Shown here: piece after piece, positions 12,428-24,840 of the stretch
How positions within the stretch are numbered: the first letter of the stretch is position 1
Layout: each line of letters starts with the position of its first letter
Source: Eulemur rufifrons
Lineage: Eukaryota > Chordata > Mammalia > Primates > Lemuridae
Direction: 5' to 3'
NCBI RefSeq assembly: GCF_041146395.1
Contig: NC_091002.1
Coordinates: forward strand, 3,528,501 to 3,592,500
DNA: 64,000 bases
Notes under the pieces: generated by a model
What the model was told of the DNA's origin: nothing
Databases searched by the model: none
What the model saw: only the letters and a program-made list of their open reading frames with translations
Made by a program: the position numbers and the translations under genes

Positions 12428-13290
12428 GTATATTAGTTATGTAGTGCTGCATAACAAATTACCCCAAAATTTAGCAACTTCAAACATTTATTATCTTAGT
12501 CCATTTGGGCTGCTGTAACAAAATACCACAAAGCAGGTAGCTTATAAATAACAGAAACTTATTTCTCACACAGGTCTGGAGGCTGGGAAGTCCACAAGCA
12601 AAGTGCTGGCAGATTCTGTATCTGGTGAGGGCCCATTTACTGGTTTACAAATGGCACCTTCTTGCTGTGTCCTCACATAGTGGAAGGAACAGGGATCTTT
12701 CTTGTACGTCTTTTGTAAGGGCACTAGTCACATTCATGAGGACTCCACCTCCATGACCTAATCACCTCCCAAAGGCCCTATCTCCTGATACCATCACCTT
12801 GGGGATTAGGATTTCAACATATGAATTTTGGGGGTGAAACAAACATTCAGATCATAGCATTGTCTCATGTAGTATCAGCTTAGGATCTTTCATGAGGTCA
12901 CAGCCAAAATATCACCGGGGGCTGCAGTCATTTCTGTGCTTGAATGGGGCTGGAGAATCCACTTCCAAGATGTCTTACTCATGTGGTTATTGGAAAGAGG
13001 CTGTTTTTCCCTAGATGTTGGTAAGAGACCTCATTTCCTTGCACTGTGTGTGCTTCTCTCCATAGGGCTGCTCACAACAAGGCAGCTGGTTTTCCCCAGA
13101 GCAAGTGATTGGAGATAACCTTTTATGAACTAATCCCCAAGTCACACACCGTCACTTTTCTCTTTTTCTATTTATTATGAGCAAGTCAGTAAGTCTAGTA
13201 CATACTCAACAGGAGGGAATACACCAGAGTGTGAATACCTGGAGGTAGAAATCACAGGGGGTCATCTTGAAAGCTGGCTAGCAATCACAG
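12428..13290 (-). mobile_element. MLT1C/D-like LTR, antisense, split by a second MLT1 LTR
   Basis: The left part (about 12428-12490) reads TAACAAATTACCCCAAAATT and ACATTTATTATC. The right part (about 12862-13290) reads GGGGGCTGCAGTCATTTCTG, ATAGGGCTGCTCACAACAAG and CATCTTGAAAGCTGGCTAGC. Together they follow the reversed order of an MLT1C/D LTR. The insertion of another MLT1 LTR in the middle shows the relative age: the outer copy is older. Confidence 0.7.
12490..12862 (-). mobile_element. MLT1A/B-like LTR, antisense, nested
   Basis: Landmarks in reversed order are TTAGTCCATTTGGGCTGCTG, CAGATTCTGTATCTGGTGAG, CCTTCTTGCTGTGTCCTCAC, CCAAAGGCCCTATCTCCTGA and TTAGGATTTCAACATATGAA. It is a clear, nearly full-length LTR inserted in the older LTR. 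No internal retroviral sequence is attached. Confidence 0.85.
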
Positions 13291-14700
<1,410 letters not shown>

Positions 14701-14880
14701 CTCTTTGATTTACTATAAGCAGCAAAAAGAAATGAGGGACAGGAGACAGACATTCTTGGGTGCTGGACATGTTCAGTATGTTGATCTGGAAAGAGGTTAC
14801 AGGGTTGTATGGATACGTAAAACGTCATCGATGTGCACACATAAGACATAACGCGCTTTATTGTATTCCTTTTATATCCT

Positions 14881-14902
14881 TTTTTTTTTTTTTTTTTTTT
14901 TA
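14881..14902. repeat. Poly(T) tract just upstream of the BLOC1S4 CpG island
   Basis: A run of 22 T with no Alu or L1 body beside it. It lies at the left edge of the CpG-rich promoter and is preceded by CTTTATTGTATTCC. It may be a residual retroposon tail or an expanded promoter homopolymer. Confidence 0.7.
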
Positions 14903-14909
14903 AGTTCTG

Positions 14910-15072
14910 AGTGTGAACGCGAGCGCGCCTGGACACCGGAAACAAAAGTGGGTGCGCGTGCACGCACACCGTCCCGCGGCCGCCGGAAGTAGGGGCTGGC
15001 GCGCCTGCGTGCGCGTGCACGCGAGCGCGCAAAGCCGGAAGGGGGCCTGCGCAGCCCGGGTGGCCGTGGGCC
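14910..15072 (+). promoter_or_regulatory. BLOC1S4: CpG-island promoter and 5' UTR of BLOC1S4
   Basis: CpG-dense sequence runs from about 14910 into the first half of the CDS (to about 15350). It holds ETS-type motifs CCGGAAGT (14983-14990) and CCGGAAG (15035-15041). NRF1-like GC alternations (TGCGTGCGCGTGCACGCGAG, 15006-15025) and CCTGCGCAGCC follow. There is no TATA box. This architecture is typical of housekeeping genes. The exact transcription start is not visible. Confidence 0.8.
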
Positions 15073-15720
15073 ATGGAGGGTCGGTCGGCCGGGCTACCGC
15101 GCGAGGGGCCGGCGGAAGAGGGCGAGGCGCAGGGCGCCGCCTGGAGCGGGGACAGCGGTACGGTGTCCCAGAGCCACAGCAGCGCCTCGGGACCGTGGGA
15201 GGACGAGGGCGCGGAGGACGGCGCGCCGGTCCGGGACCTGCCGCTGCTGCGCCGCGCCGCCGCGGGCTACGCCGCCTGCCTGCTGCCCGGAGCCGGGGCG
15301 CGGCCCGAGGTCGAGGCCCTGGACTCTAGTCTCGAAGACCTGCTCACCAGAGTGGACGAGTTCGTGGGCATGCTGGACATGATTCGCGGCGACTCGTCGC
15401 ACGTCGTCAGTGAGGGGGTGCCGCGTATTTTCGCGAAGGCGGCGGAGATGAGGCAGATCTACGGCAGGATCGACAAGCTGGAGGCCTTCGTGAGGATGAT
15501 CGGCAACAGCGTGGCCAGGATGGAGGAACAAGTGACCAAAGCCGAAGCCGAGGTGGGGGCTTTCCCCAGGGCCTTCAAAAAACTCCTGCACACAATGAAC
15601 GTGTCCTCTCTTTTTAACAAGTCGTCCCCCTCCAGGCTGCAACAAACGGGCTACGAACCCCCCGTCCTGTTTAGGACGGAAGACTACTTCCCTTGTTGCA
15701 GTGAAAAACCTCAGCTCTGA
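15073..15720 (+). CDS. BLOC1S4: BLOC-1 complex subunit 4 (cappuccino), single exon
   Basis: This is a subunit of BLOC-1, the cytosolic octameric complex that with AP-3 directs cargo from endosomes to lysosome-related organelles such as melanosomes and platelet dense granules. The mouse cappuccino mutant models Hermansky-Pudlak syndrome. The 215-residue product has an acidic, low-complexity N-terminus (residues 1-55, with SGDSGTVSQSHSSASGPWED). An alanine-rich helix follows (RRAAAGYAACLL, about 60-71). A long helical/coiled-coil region spans about 83-162, including LEDLLTRVDEFVGMLDMIRG and ARMEEQVTKAEAEV. A conserved tail (FPRAFKKLLHTMN, then VLFRTEDYFPCCSE) closes the protein. Human BLOC1S4 is also intronless and nearly the same length (217). 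The start has a strong Kozak context (GGGCCATGG). The frame is intact, so the gene appears functional. Recognition is from family knowledge and I am confident. Confidence 0.97.
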   Translation: MEGRSAGLPREGPAEEGEAQGAAWSGDSGTVSQSHSSASGPWEDEGAEDGAPVRDLPLLRRAAAGYAACLLPGAGARPEVEALDSSLEDLLTRVDEFVGMLDMIRGDSSHVVSEGVPRIFAKAAEMRQIYGRIDKLEAFVRMIGNSVARMEEQVTKAEAEVGAFPRAFKKLLHTMNVSSLFNKSSPSRLQQTGYEPPVLFRTEDYFPCCSEKPQL

Positions 15721-16294
15721 GTGGTCTCACCAGTCCTGCGAGAGGACCCCAGCTGGGATTCTTATCTCAAGCGTTAAGTTAATTAAAATCCTCTTAATAG
15801 GCATCTAGGATGTTGGAGCACGAAATTTTTAGTTTCCTTTCTGCAAACCCTGCTTCGTAGTGTATTCATTATTCCACATAGAATGTATAGATTTTGTATG
15901 TCTTCCGATTTTTTTTATTAATAGAGCCAGAGTCTCGCTGTGTTGCTCAGGCTGGTTTCCAACTCCTGGGCTGAAGTGATCCTCTGGCCTAAGCCTCCTG
16001 AGTAGCCGGGACTACGGGTGCACCCTACCCAGCCTGTCTTTCTGTTCTAACCTGAAAGCTGCTTGGTGAGGGTAAGGGGCAACAAAATGAATGAACTTAC
16101 CTGTGCACTGTGGCCCAACTGTTATTTTTATGGATTTTACGACTCAACTAACAGTATTACCTTTTCGAGATTTATATTGTTTATATAATAAGAAAAACAA
16201 ACCGTTAAAGCCGTGTTATTCAATCCTAATAGTCATTCAATTTTCTATGACCTACTTTTAGGGTAAATGGCACATTATTTAGCATCATATTAAA
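15721..16294 (+). other. BLOC1S4: Putative 3' UTR of BLOC1S4
   Basis: AT-rich sequence follows the stop. No canonical AATAAA is obvious nearby. ATTAAA variants occur at about 15780 and at 16289-16294, so the mRNA may end at either point. An old Alu-related monomer lies inside (about 15909-16038). Confidence 0.4.
15909..16038 (-). mobile_element. Old Alu monomer (FLAM-like), antisense
   Basis: A T-rich start precedes GCCAGAGTCTCGCTGTGTTG, CTCCTGGGCTGAAGTGATCC and GAGTAGCCGGGACTACGGGT. It is only about 130 bp and diverged, with no second arm, so it is a free left monomer or an eroded fragment. Confidence 0.7.
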
Positions 16295-16467
16295 CTTTAC
16301 ACAGCATGTATTGTAAACTGAAGGAAATTATACAAATTTTGAGAAAATATATTGAATTTTTGCAACTAACTCTAAGTTGTATTTGAAAGTATGACCTCAC
16401 AGTCTTAGTTTGTGTCCATAGCAAACGTCTGTATATGGTTGCCAATGTTAGGTTTATAATGATAAAA

Positions 16468-16819
16468 TTTTTTTTTTTTTTTTTTTTTTTTTGAAACAGA
16501 TTCTGGCTCTGGCTCTGTTGCCCGGGCTAGAGTGAGTGCCATGGCGTCAGCCTAGCTCACAGCAACCTCAAACTCCTGGGCTCAAGCAATCCTCCTGCCT
16601 CAGCCTCCTGAGTAGCTGGGACTACAGGCATGCGCCACCATGCCTGGCTAATTTTTTCTATATATAAGTTTTAGTTGGCCAGATAGTTTCTTTCTATTTT
16701 TAGTAGAGTCGGGGTCTCGCTCTTGCTCAGGCTGGTCTCGAACTCCTGACCTCGAGCAATCCACCCCCCTCGGCCTCCCAGAGTGCTAGGATTACAGGCG
16801 TGAGCCACCTTGCCCGGCC
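16468..16819 (-). mobile_element. Alu SINE (strepsirrhine type), antisense
   Basis: A T-run of about 24 opens the element and CCTTGCCCGGCC closes it. The target-site duplication is ATGATAAAA(A)TTTTT on both sides. It has the expanded linker (TTTAGTTGGCCAGATAGTTTC) and the GTGAGTGCC form. Confidence 0.96.
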
Positions 16820-18600
16820 ATGATAAAAATTTTTAATTTTATTGGAAAAATTTTCCTTCTGAAAAAAACTTTATGTATTTCCTCTTCCGTTTGTTTGAAA
16901 ACAGATATATTGCTCACATGATTTGAGTAGTAAGGTAAAAGTGGTTTAGGAGTACCTCCTTTAGAAGGCTGATGAGAAAAACTAACCATAGCTATTTCAC
17001 AGCATTGTATGTTTCTTTTCCCTGGAAATGGACAGTCAAGTCATTTATGTGAGTATTGGGACTTTTTTCTTTCACCCTGACAACATGGAAGGTTTAATGG
17101 TCCCTTGCAGAGACAAAAAGCTTTGATCTAGATTTGAATCTGTTTTATGAGGGTCCTAGGTAATAGACTCCAAATAAACATACAGCTTAGGTTGCCTTTG
17201 TGTCATTGGTTTGTGTCATTACAGATCTTTGAGGTTGATAGAGGAGGTTCTCTCATTTAGCTGTGAATGAGGACTCTGGTAATCTAATCTCAAACAGCTT
17301 TTGTGCACATTTATGTTTTTTATTCAGGTGATTTGTTGATTACAAATTAAGGAACTCCTGAATTTAGAAGCTGAAAGAACAAGTAAATCTACATTTAATA
17401 TTTAGCAGCTACTGGGTACTGCTATAAGTAATTAGTGTACTAAAGATATATTCACTGAATATGGAAATAGCTTCCTTACATATTTATTGCTAAAATGATT
17501 TTTTCACTTCATATTAAAAGGTAGGTAATTAAAGCAAATTATGAAAAGTTAGAATAATTTTAAAGCTGAAGTTTAATAATCTGCATAATAGAAACCTTAA
17601 ATTCCAGAAAGCATAAGTCAACAAGTGTGCTATAAGGTAGAACTTTATGAATTAGGCATGTATAATACTTAGATGTTTATCTTTAAAAAGTAAATTGGGT
17701 TGAGAAAATTAAAAGTATAATAACCAGTAAGAGAATTATATTCAGCTTAACTGTTTTTAAAGCTAATTGCATAAAATTTTCTGGCAATCTAAAAAGTCCT
17801 GGTTCAAGTGTTAACATACATGAGTATATGTGCAGCTTATGTATAAGGGATCCTGGGTTCTGAAATCTTCCTACTCAATCTTTCTGAGATTTCTAAATAG
17901 AGATTTGTATAGTCTTGTTTGGAATGGGGAATTGAAGCTGGTTTGCATAATACAAGACATATTAGATGCAGGTCATGTGTCTCTCTCAAGAACAGGATGG
18001 GGGAGCCAAGGACACTCCTGCTCTCCTTGGTGCTGCGACCTTCAGACCTGGCTCCCTCCTCTTCCGCCCAATTCTGACCAGCTGGAGAATCAAGAGGGCC
18101 CTCTGGGTCTTGGAAAACTGGTCCTTCTACCTCTGCCTAAGTCAGTAACAAGTTGGGAGAGGGGCTCCCACCCCTGGAGCTATAGGGGAGGCCCAGATGT
18201 CATCCTGGGTGACCACTGCAGACCATCTCTGCTGCTGGGGTCTGAAACTCCCCCACTTCCTGGAAGTATAAATGGGGGTGGGGATAGGGTCTAATAGCTT
18301 GAGGGAGGCACCCCGCCAATCATGCTTGAGTCAATTAGCTTGTTCTTGGCTCCTACATAGGAGCACAGTGACCGAGGAGAGTTTCGGGAGTCCCCAGGAC
18401 ATCCATCCCCTCAGTGCAGAGGCAGTCTCTGGCATTCAGGAGTCAGCTGATGCACATACATTAAATTGGATACTCATGAGCCAGTGAGCACCTTGTGGCT
18501 TTTCCCCCAAGCCAGAACTTTGAGAAATAGGAGTCTTGGGCCACTTCAAGAGGACATACACTGGAATCAGCCTGGTGTGAACCTGCTACCTGATCTTGGG
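16820..18600. other. AT-rich intergenic DNA downstream of BLOC1S4
   Basis: No gene, RNA gene or clear repeat is recognised. To about 17960 it is strongly AT-rich with many stop codons in all frames. After that it becomes GC-richer. The ORF at 17830-18294 lacks family resemblance. Confidence 0.5.
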
Positions 18601-18772
18601 CAGGGGCCAGCAAAGTTCCTAAAGGGCCAGACAATATCTGTTTGAGAATTGTAGGCCTTATGGTTTCACCACTACTCACTACCCTTGTATTGCAAAAGCA
18701 GCAATAGACAATATATAAACAAATAGGCCCAGCTGTGTGCCAGTAAAACTTTATTTATAAAAACAGGCATTT
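18601..18772 (+). mobile_element. hAT-Charlie-like MITE fragment
   Basis: The sequence CAGGGGCCAGCAAAGTTCCT, AAAGGGCCAGACAATATCTG, AGCAGCAATAGACAATATAT and AAAACTTTATTTATAAAAAC follows a common mammalian hAT-type MITE (GGTCAGCAAACTTTTTCTGTAAAGGGCC family). The right terminal part is missing. Confidence 0.65.
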
Positions 18773-19140
18773 CTTGAAACTTAAGAGACATCCTGGCAGG
18801 AAAAACATAATGGTCTGGAACTTAAACTTTTAAACTAGCTTGGCCAAACAGCCGTCAGAAGGGGCAGCATGGGAAGATGAAAAGTGTTAGTTCCTAAGGA
18901 TTCTTTTCTTGCTGCTGAAAGTGAGTAAGGAGAAAGACAAGCTGAGGCTGCCAGGCAGGGAGTGCAGGTTTGCAGCCCTCCTTGAAAGTGAGACCAACAA
19001 GACACAAGCAAATGGTGTCCAGCTCGGATCATGTCTGCATCATCACCCCACTTCCTATACCAGAAACTTCTCGAGGACTCTCTAACAGCAGTATCTTCTA
19101 AGGACTTTGGCTTAGAATGACCGCTAGTTAATAGTAAGAG
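18773..19140. other. Intergenic, no feature recognised
   Basis: No gene or repeat landmark is seen. Confidence 0.4.
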
Positions 19141-19672
19141 CTAACATCACCCCCACAAGATATTCCCAGTGCACCCCTCCATCCATCTCCATCCATCCCC
19201 ATCCAGGCCACTGGCATCTCATCTGGGCCACTCAGCAGCCTCTTAAGTGGTCTTCTGCTTCCCCTTGCCCACCCCAAGCCATTCCCCACATAGTATACAA
19301 CCGTCAAAGGGGTCTTCAAAAACCATAAATCAGATATATAGGGCTTTGCCTAAAGTTCTCATCAGCTCCTCCTTACACTGGAATAAAACCTGGATTCTGT
19401 CCTATGGCCTGCTGGGCCCCATAGGACCTGGCTCCTGCACCCCTGCTCGCTCCTCTCCAGCCTCCCCTTGATCCTGAAGATGCCCAGTGTGTCCCCTCCA
19501 CGGTACTTATTACAATTGCAATAGTGTCTGTGTCATTATCTGATTACTGTGGGCCTCACCTCCACCAGGTATAAGAACTGGATGTTAGCTCCGTGGACTT
19601 GGCTGCATTCTCAGCAAGCAGGTAGTGTGTGCCTAGAACACTCAGGTATCTGCTGAATAAGTGACTGTCAGA
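19140..19672 (+). mobile_element. L2 LINE 3' portion
   Basis: Blocks in L2 order: CTCAGCAGCCTCTTAAGTGG, ATAAATCAGATATATAGGGC, CTCCTCCTTACACTGGAATAAAACC, ACCTGGCTCCTGC, GTGTGCCTAGAACACTCAGG and GCTGAATAAGTGACTG. Confidence 0.8.
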
Positions 19673-19954
19673 ATGGCTGAGTGAATGCACAGCTAGACAA
19701 AAATTAGGCACCCCGAAAGGAATGCAAGACAGGCAAATACAGGAATTTCAGCAAACCCCCAAGGGCTTGCCAGGAAAACCAAGTGCCACGGGTGGGCTGA
19801 GGACACAAAGAAGAACAAGACATGGTTCTCTCAGGAGCCGGACGGGCCAGTGGGTGACAAGCTCAAACGCCCAATCCTACTTGGTCCAACTCAAGGTTCC
19901 GGGACTGAACTTGTTTACCATATAAGCATTCCTGTGGACTCCTATTTCTTTTCC
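19673..19954. other. Intergenic, no feature recognised
   Basis: No gene or repeat landmark is recognised in this short stretch between L2 and an Alu monomer. Confidence 0.35.
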
Positions 19955-20110
19955 TTTTTTTTTTTTAAACAGAGTTTTGCTCTGTCACCTGGACTAGAGC
20001 ACAGTGGCGTCATGGCTCACTGCAACTTACACTCCTGGACTCAAGCGATCCTCCCACCTTGGCTTCCTGGAGTGCTGGGATTACAGGGTGAGCCTCATGG
20101 CTGGCTGGGC
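19955..20110 (-). mobile_element. Alu monomer (FLAM/old Alu), antisense
   Basis: A T-run is followed by AACAGAGTTTTGCTCTGTCA, CTCACTGCAACTTACACTCC and GGAGTGCTGGGATTACAGGG, then the end. It has one arm only, without the strepsirrhine-specific changes, so it predates most other copies. Confidence 0.75.
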
Positions 20111-20690
20111 CTAGTTCTTAATTGTTCCCCAAGGATGTTGATATAGAACTTCTAGAAGAAATACCTTTCTAAAAAGACTTTTACGTGCTAAGAGGTTAAA
20201 AAACATTTGTTTGAGAACATTTTCCAAAGTGATTGAAATCATTGGTCCCAATAATGGAGAATGACAGATTCTCCTTTATAATCTTCATTATCCCGGGAAG
20301 AGAGAGTCCCGGTGGGGGTCTGTGAAGGCGTGGATATAAATGAGGCATCCGAGGGCTCCTTGCTGTGGGCGCAGGCCAGTCTGGGGTGGCTGCAGGGACA
20401 GTCCTACCCCACCCGGGGGCGCGACAGGAGCGGGAAAGGCCTGAAAGCAGCTGATCCAGCTCCTGCCTTCAAAACATCCTCCAAAGGTCGCTGGACACCA
20501 GAGTAGCAGAGCCACAGATCCCGTCCGCCCTTGTGGAGCTCACAGTGTGCAGGCGGAGTGCGGATCCAGCTGGAGCCCAAGGCACAGTGGGCTGTCCGTG
20601 CATGGGGCTGGGAGAGGAGAAAGGGAGGATGGGAAGGGGGAGCGGGTACTCATTTGGGAGAGCCCTGTCTGGCCGGGACAGCAGACAGTT
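20111..20690. other. Intergenic, no feature recognised
   Basis: From about 20290 the sequence is GC-rich (for example CCACCCGGGGGCGCGACAGG). No gene is recognised. The ORFs here on both strands are unrelated to known families. Confidence 0.4.
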
Positions 20691-20900
20691 GCCGCGTCCC
20701 TCACCCCCATCCCGTTTGCTGTCCTCATTGCTCTGTCTCCTCTGGAAAGGAGCGTGATCGTTTATTTCCTTGTTTATCTGTGCCCCAACAAGGGCAAGGA
20801 TCTTGGCCTTTTTCGGTTTTCCCCACCACAAGTCCATGGCACCCAGCACCACCTTGGCACAGGGCAGGCCCTTAAGACGTTCCTCTGAATGAATGAAGGG
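20691..20900 (+). mobile_element. L2 LINE 3'-end fragment
   Basis: The L2 end is readable as CCTTGTTTATCTGTGCCCC, AAGGGCAAGGATCTTGGCC and ATGGCACCCAGCACCACC, with a CTGAATGAATGAAGG tail. It explains part of the long - strand ORF at 20469-21125. Confidence 0.7.
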
Positions 20901-21790
<890 letters not shown>

Positions 21791-21794
21791 AATA

Positions 21795-22129
21795 AAAAAC
21801 AAGAGCAGACTACTTCCTCTCCCCTCCCCCTGCAAATATCGGTCAAAGTCTCTAGACTTGGAAGTGCTTTCTGGTAGAACTTTTTCATAGCATATTGCTT
21901 CCTGTTACACTATTAATTGAGATGAGAGCCAGCAGGACAGAGGTTGCTGGGGTGCGCGCGTGTGTGTTTGCCAGTGATGTGAGAATTAGGAGTAGTTTGG
22001 AAAATGTTGAGTTTCAACTGCCAGCACTATTATTGCTTTATAAAATTGTCCAGAAAGTCATTTAAGCTGGAAATGTAATTCTTATTTTTTGTACTGATTT
22101 TTTCCTGTTCCATCAGTTTGTATTCTTTT
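21795..22129. other. Intergenic with short GCGCGCGTGTGTGTTTG tract
   Basis: No gene is seen. A small CG/TG alternating tract lies near 21953-21969. Confidence 0.4.
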
Positions 22130-22345
22130 TCCTAAATTGTGGTGAAATACACATAACATAAATTTGCCACGTATAAATTCATACAGTATCTGTCTGACTT
22201 CACTTAGTGTAATGCCTTCAAGACTCAGCCATGTTGGAACATGTGTCAACGTCTCCTTCCTTTGGGAGGCTGAGCAATATTCCATAGTGTGCACCGCATT
22301 TGGTGTATCCATTCATCTGTCAGTGGCCGCTGGGCTGCTTCCACC
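22130..22345 (-). mobile_element. L1M 3'-end fragment, antisense
   Basis: Reversed L1M 3' landmarks: AATTGTGGTGAAATACACAT, TTCACTTAGTGTAATGCCTT, GCTGAGCAATATTCCATAGT and ATCCATTCATCTGTCAGTGG. Both ends are truncated, with an internal deletion relative to the copy at 32825. Confidence 0.8.
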
Positions 22346-23384
22346 TCTGGGCTGCTGTGGACACTGCGGCAGGGAGCGTGGGGATGGGCCTGTGCCACAC
22401 CCAGGGCAGCGCTCTGGCAGGAGCCTGAGGTCTGGGGGTCTGGGCCCAGGCCAGGGGACTAATGGAGCGGCCGATGCTCTTCTTGCCCAGGTCTCCCCTC
22501 CCCTCCAGCCTCGCCTGCTGGCCTTTGGCTACACTTGACCTTCATGACTTTCCCTCCCATTGGGGTGAGTTACCTCCCAGCCGGCTTCTCAGCCTCATGC
22601 AAGGAGACCCTGGCAGGCAGCTCTACGGGCTCCAGACATAGCCCTGCTTGTCCGAGTCTCCTTCCTAATGTCTCCCCATCTCCTGCTCTGCCCAGTCCAT
22701 GGGGAGGCAGCGAGAGGGGATGCTCTGTAGGGAGGGGCTGGTTCAGGCAGAATGAGGAGTTTAGACTTCACCCCAAGAGCACTGGGGGTGGCTGGGCCCA
22801 GGGCAAGCTGCGGGCAGGGAGAGAACTGTAGTTGGGCTGTTGGTCTGGACCCCCATTGACTTCAGGGCAGTAGGAACCTCTGGGGCCTTGACAGTCTCGA
22901 CCGACAGGGAGGACAGAGTGGGCAAAGCCTTCCAAGACTCCCACTGTAAAGACTGTGGCCTTCTTCCTGGGGCCACAGGAGCCACTGGGGGACTCCTCTG
23001 GGAGTAACCCGGAGTGCAGTTACGCTCAGTGGTCACCCATTCACCCCAGGTCCACCCAGCAGGCAGCAGGCCAGTCTGCTCCACACACACCCCTGGTGAC
23101 CTCAGAGATCTCTAAGGAGATCCCTGATGGGGAGGGGGCAGCAGATGACAGAGTGTGACCGTTGGGATACACGCTCACTACAAATGTGAGTTCACCTCTG
23201 CGCCTCGAACCTGCGAAGGTTCAGCCGTTTGTCCACGCATTCTGGGAGTGGGGAGTGGCCTGGCCGGCTCTGCCTGACGGTCAAGGCCGCGTGGGGGCGG
23301 CGCTCAGGCTTCCTGCTCCTGGACGTACCGCCTCTGGTCACTAGGGGGCAGAGTGCTGTGGCCAACCAGGGTCCCCGGAGCTGA
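22346..23384. other. GC-rich single-copy intergenic DNA
   Basis: No gene or repeat is recognised. A CTCF-like motif lies at its right end. Several ORFs across both strands lack recognisable domains. Confidence 0.45.
23336..23351 (+). promoter_or_regulatory. Candidate CTCF-binding motif
   Basis: GGTCACTAGGGGGCAG differs by one base from the strong CTCF core CCACTAGGGGGCAG. It is in apparently single-copy, locally CpG-containing DNA (GCGTGGGGGCGGCGCTC just upstream). Occupancy is not shown. Confidence 0.5.
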
Positions 23385-23480
23385 GGCCCTGGAGTGAATT
23401 ATTGCAGCTCTCTGGGCCTCAGTTTCCTCATCTGGAGCCTGTGTTGGGGACTCCATGAGCTCGCCAGACTAACAAAATCT
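23385..23480 (+). mobile_element. MIR SINE fragment
   Basis: The MIR core end is present: CTCTCTGGGCCTCAGTTTCCTCATCTGGAG in two overlapping pieces. Confidence 0.75.
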
Positions 23481-24436
23481 CCTGAGTCCCTGCCAGCCCT
23501 GTGCTGGGCTCTGGAGGCACTGTGGGTGACAGATTGCTTCTTCCCAAATGACCACCATCCCTGATGCCCTCCCCACACCATGACTGACACTTCGCCCCAC
23601 CCTCGGGTCTCCTTTCCATCTCCCCGTATCCGAGGATGCTCACCTGAGGGACGCCAGCCACCATGCTGTGAGGAAGCCCAAGCCAGCCGTGTGAAGGGAC
23701 GGCATGGAGAGGCACTGAGCCCCCGCAGAGGCCGGCCGTCCCAGCCCTGGCCTTTGAGTCTCCCACCCAAGGCCCCAGACGTCCCCTCTGTGTCCTACCA
23801 AATTCCTGACCCACAGAATCTGTGAGCTTAATGCACTTGCCCCGTAGCCAAAGTACCAGGAGCACCTGCCCTACCCTAGCAAGGGGGCAGCGCAGGGTGA
23901 GATGGTGGAGCTGTCACTCTGCAATGCAAAGGGTCCTGTGGGTGGGGGGAGAGGCATGTGGGGCTGCAGAGCTCAGGATGCAGCACCCTTGGCCTGGGGG
24001 TCACCCGGGGATCAGCCTGGGGTGCAGCCTGGGGTCCAGGAAGCAGAGCCTTGGGGGAGGGGGCAGGAGTGACGGGGGCAGGTCCCAGGGCCTCGGCTTG
24101 GAGTCTGTCCCCAGGAAGGTCTTCAATAAGGGGAAAGACACAGGGGTGATGAGCAGGGAGGGGCAGGTGGACAGTGAGGGGCCCCATCACGGTTGGTGGA
24201 TCTGCTGAGGGACTGCAAGCCAGGAGGCCCCTGGGGCTCTGCGCCTCATCGGGCCCTCAAAGTCACCATCCTGGCCCAGCCCCCAGAGGTGCTGGGCCAT
24301 AGAGGAAATGCCCCCCTGAGGAGCAAGTGCCTTGCTCGAGTCACTGGCAGGGGACTCTGGGCCTGTTTCCCCACCAACTGCTGTGGGGGCCCGAACCAGG
24401 TCAAGTTTCTGGATGTGCCCTAGGGCAAGCAGGCGG
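23481..24436. other. GC-rich single-copy intergenic DNA
   Basis: No gene is recognised. A CTCF-like CTAGCAAGGGGGCAGCGCAG is present near 23876. ORFs on both strands (for example 23399-23865 -, 23822-24208 +) have no recognisable family. Confidence 0.4.
23876..23895 (+). promoter_or_regulatory. Weak candidate CTCF-like motif
   Basis: CTAGCAAGGGGGCAGCGCAG resembles the CTCF core with more mismatches than the 23336 site. Confidence 0.3.
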
Positions 24437-24705
24437 CGCACACAGGCACACTCACACACACGCACATGCAGCACACACACCTATTACACCACATATCACA
24501 CACACAGCCCGCATGCCACACATATCACCCCCACACTATACACACCGCGTGACACACATGCACACACACTATACATGTCACACACTCACCACACGTTACA
24601 TGCACCACACACATACTACATACCATACACATTGCACACGTATGCACACCACACATGCCTCACACACACAACATATTTTACACACACCTCACACGCACAC
24701 ATGGT
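24437..24705. repeat. Irregular CA-rich low-complexity tract
   Basis: About 270 bp are built from CACA, CACAT and CACAC words with interspersed C and T changes. It is a degenerate (CA)n microsatellite. The histidine/threonine-rich ORFs (24327-24947, 24332-24784) are produced by this composition. Confidence 0.9.
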
Positions 24706-24759
24706 GGGGAAACGCATGGGCCTGGGGCACCGGCAGGCCTGGCTCCATCCCTGTTCCAT

Positions 24760-24840
24760 ATTCACCAGCCGTGAACTTGGCTGAGTCACTGGTGCTCTCT
24801 GACCCTCAGTTTCCTTATCTGCAGGATGGAGTCACTAAAG
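24760..24840 (+). mobile_element. MIR SINE fragment
   Basis: GTGAACTTGGCTGAGTCACT followed by CTGACCCTCAGTTTCCTTATCTGC is the conserved MIR core. Confidence 0.75.

Noticed and set aside
15094..15645. 183-codon ORF on - opposite BLOC1S4
   Set aside because: It is an antisense shadow of the GC-rich BLOC1S4 coding sequence, with no independent homology.
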